5,250 nt of DNA from Chloroflexota bacterium. Lineage in GTDB: Bacteria; Chloroflexota; Anaerolineae; B4-G1; SLSP01. The stretch lies in assembly GCA_009908585.1 (NCBI GenBank), contig JAAAOZ010000395.1, forward strand, positions 1-5,250. Direction: 5' to 3'. The notes under the pieces are model-generated. The model had not been told where the DNA came from, did not search any database, and was given only the letters and a program-made list of their open reading frames with translations. Each line of letters starts with the position of its first letter. Positions within the stretch are counted from its first letter, which is position 1. A program made the position numbers and the translations under genes. Of the stretch, positions 4,341 to 5,250 are shown piece after piece.

Positions 4341-5250
4341 TTGACAAAGCCATCAAAGGAAATTAAGCATGAAAAGATTCCGGCCGAAGAACAATGTCAG
4401 GCGCTCAAAGACACCCTTATCTTCAGCGGCAGCGCCCACATCCCACTGGCAGAGGAGATCGCTCACTACTTGAGACTCGAACTCAGCCCGACCCAGATCC
4501 GCAAATTCTCCAATGATAACTTCTACGTTCACTTGGGCACCAGTGTGCGCGGCAGCGATGTCTTCATCATCCAGCCGCTGGCCCCGCCGTGCAGTGACAA
4601 TCTCCTGGAGTTACTTTTGATGTTGGATGTAGCGCGGGGCGCGGCGGCCAAGAGCATCCACGCGGTGATTCCCTACTATTCCTACGCCCGCTCCGATAAG
4701 AAGGATGCCCCCCGGATCTCGATTGCCGCGCGGCTGATCGCCGATCTGTTAGTCACCGCCGGCGCCGATCACGTCATCTCGATGACGCTGCACTCGCCGC
4801 AGGTGCACGGCTTCTTCAGCGTTCCCGCCGACCATCTCACCGCCCACTCGGTCTTCTTGGAACATCTGAGTGAGAAAGATCTCAGCAACAGCGTCGTCCT
4901 CTCGCCCGACATCGGGCACGCCAAGCGCGCGGCCAAGTTAGCGCACGCCCTGGGGGTACCCATCGCCGCCGGGGAGAAAATACGGATGAGCGACAATTCT
5001 GTCGCCATCAGTGGCATTATGGGCGAGGTGCGGGGGAAGGACATCATCATCATGGATGACGAGATCGCGACCGCCGGTACCATCGTGGAGACCATCAAGT
5101 ACTTGCGCAAATTCGACATTCAGCGGGTCACCATCATCGGCACCCACGGCCTCTTCACGGGTAATGCGGTAAAGCGCCTCAACGGGGTTGAGGAAATCGA
5201 TGAGATTATCATCACGAATACCGTCCCGCTCCCAGAAGAGCGAAAGCCAG
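4341..5250 (+). CDS. prs: Ribose-phosphate pyrophosphokinase (PRPP synthase), 3' end outside window
   Basis: The enzyme makes PRPP from ribose 5-phosphate and ATP in the cytoplasm, feeding purine, pyrimidine, NAD, His and Trp synthesis. 303 codons are visible with no stop; typical length suggests only a short tail is missing. Motifs in order: FSGSAHIPLAEEIAHYL near the N-terminus, SVRGSDVFIIQ, NLLELL, IPYYSYARSDKKDAPR with Arg117/Asp119/Lys121 at the ATP site, TAGADHVISMTLHSPQVHGFF with His151, SPDIGHAKRA (188-197), and the PRPP loop DDEIATAGT (239-247). The start is a TTG: an in-frame TGA at 4335-4337 rules out anything earlier, the first in-frame ATG is some 90 codons in and would remove conserved sequence, and AAGGAG (4329-4334) lies 6 nt upstream. 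The protein has about 20 extra charged residues before the conserved core. It has RSDKK where E. coli-type enzymes have RQDRK, and DNFYVHL where they have GEI.V.I. I recall this divergent form from Chloroflexota. Catalytic and PRPP-binding positions are kept, so activity is likely. Confidence 0.95.
   Translation, partial: MTKPSKEIKHEKIPAEEQCQALKDTLIFSGSAHIPLAEEIAHYLRLELSPTQIRKFSNDNFYVHLGTSVRGSDVFIIQPLAPPCSDNLLELLLMLDVARGAAAKSIHAVIPYYSYARSDKKDAPRISIAARLIADLLVTAGADHVISMTLHSPQVHGFFSVPADHLTAHSVFLEHLSEKDLSNSVVLSPDIGHAKRAAKLAHALGVPIAAGEKIRMSDNSVAISGIMGEVRGKDIIIMDDEIATAGTIVETIKYLRKFDIQRVTIIGTHGLFTGNAVKRLNGVEEIDEIIITNTVPLPEERKP

Overview
The window carries four protein genes. In order they are the 3' end of a ribosomal protein S1 gene (+), a complete bacterial serpin (-), a complete S9-family (prolyl-oligopeptidase-type) serine peptidase (+), and the first ~303 codons of a ribose-phosphate pyrophosphokinase gene (+, running off the right edge). 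The two longer + strand genes have GC-rich third codon positions. The Prs protein has the variant motifs YARSDKKDAPR, LHSPQVHGFF and DDEIATAGT, which I associate with Chloroflexota (Anaerolineae/Thermomicrobia-like) Prs proteins. Together with a long acidic tail on S1 and an intracellular serpin, this suggests an environmental Chloroflexota member. That assignment is an inference from recalled families, not a database result.

Layout. Positions 1-577 are the S1 C-terminus: the end of an S1 RNA-binding fold followed by ~150 residues that are about half Glu. A strong intrinsic terminator (596-631) separates it from the convergent serpin gene (659-1810, minus), whose stop lies 28 bp further on. 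Positions 1811-2321 form a 511-bp gap between the divergent serpin and S9 genes. This gap holds the serpin leader, two hairpins that look like intergenic palindromic repeats, a G8 run, a possible small minus-strand ORF and the S9 upstream region. The S9 peptidase is at 2322-4223. A 117-bp gap then holds a hairpin and a good sigma70-like promoter, followed by prs starting at a TTG codon at 4341.

The most notable non-gene signal is a 25-bp sequence present twice in inverted orientation (575-599 and 2127-2151, 23/25 identical). The two copies bracket the serpin gene together with its leader and most of the S1 terminator. This could mark the serpin as a transferred cassette, or be a shared 3'-end or coding remnant; the sequence alone cannot decide.

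Functionally, S1 and Prs are housekeeping genes (translation; PRPP supply for nucleotide, His and Trp synthesis). The serpin and S9 peptidase are a protease inhibitor and an intracellular peptidase that happen to be divergent neighbours. Nothing in the sequence shows that they interact.
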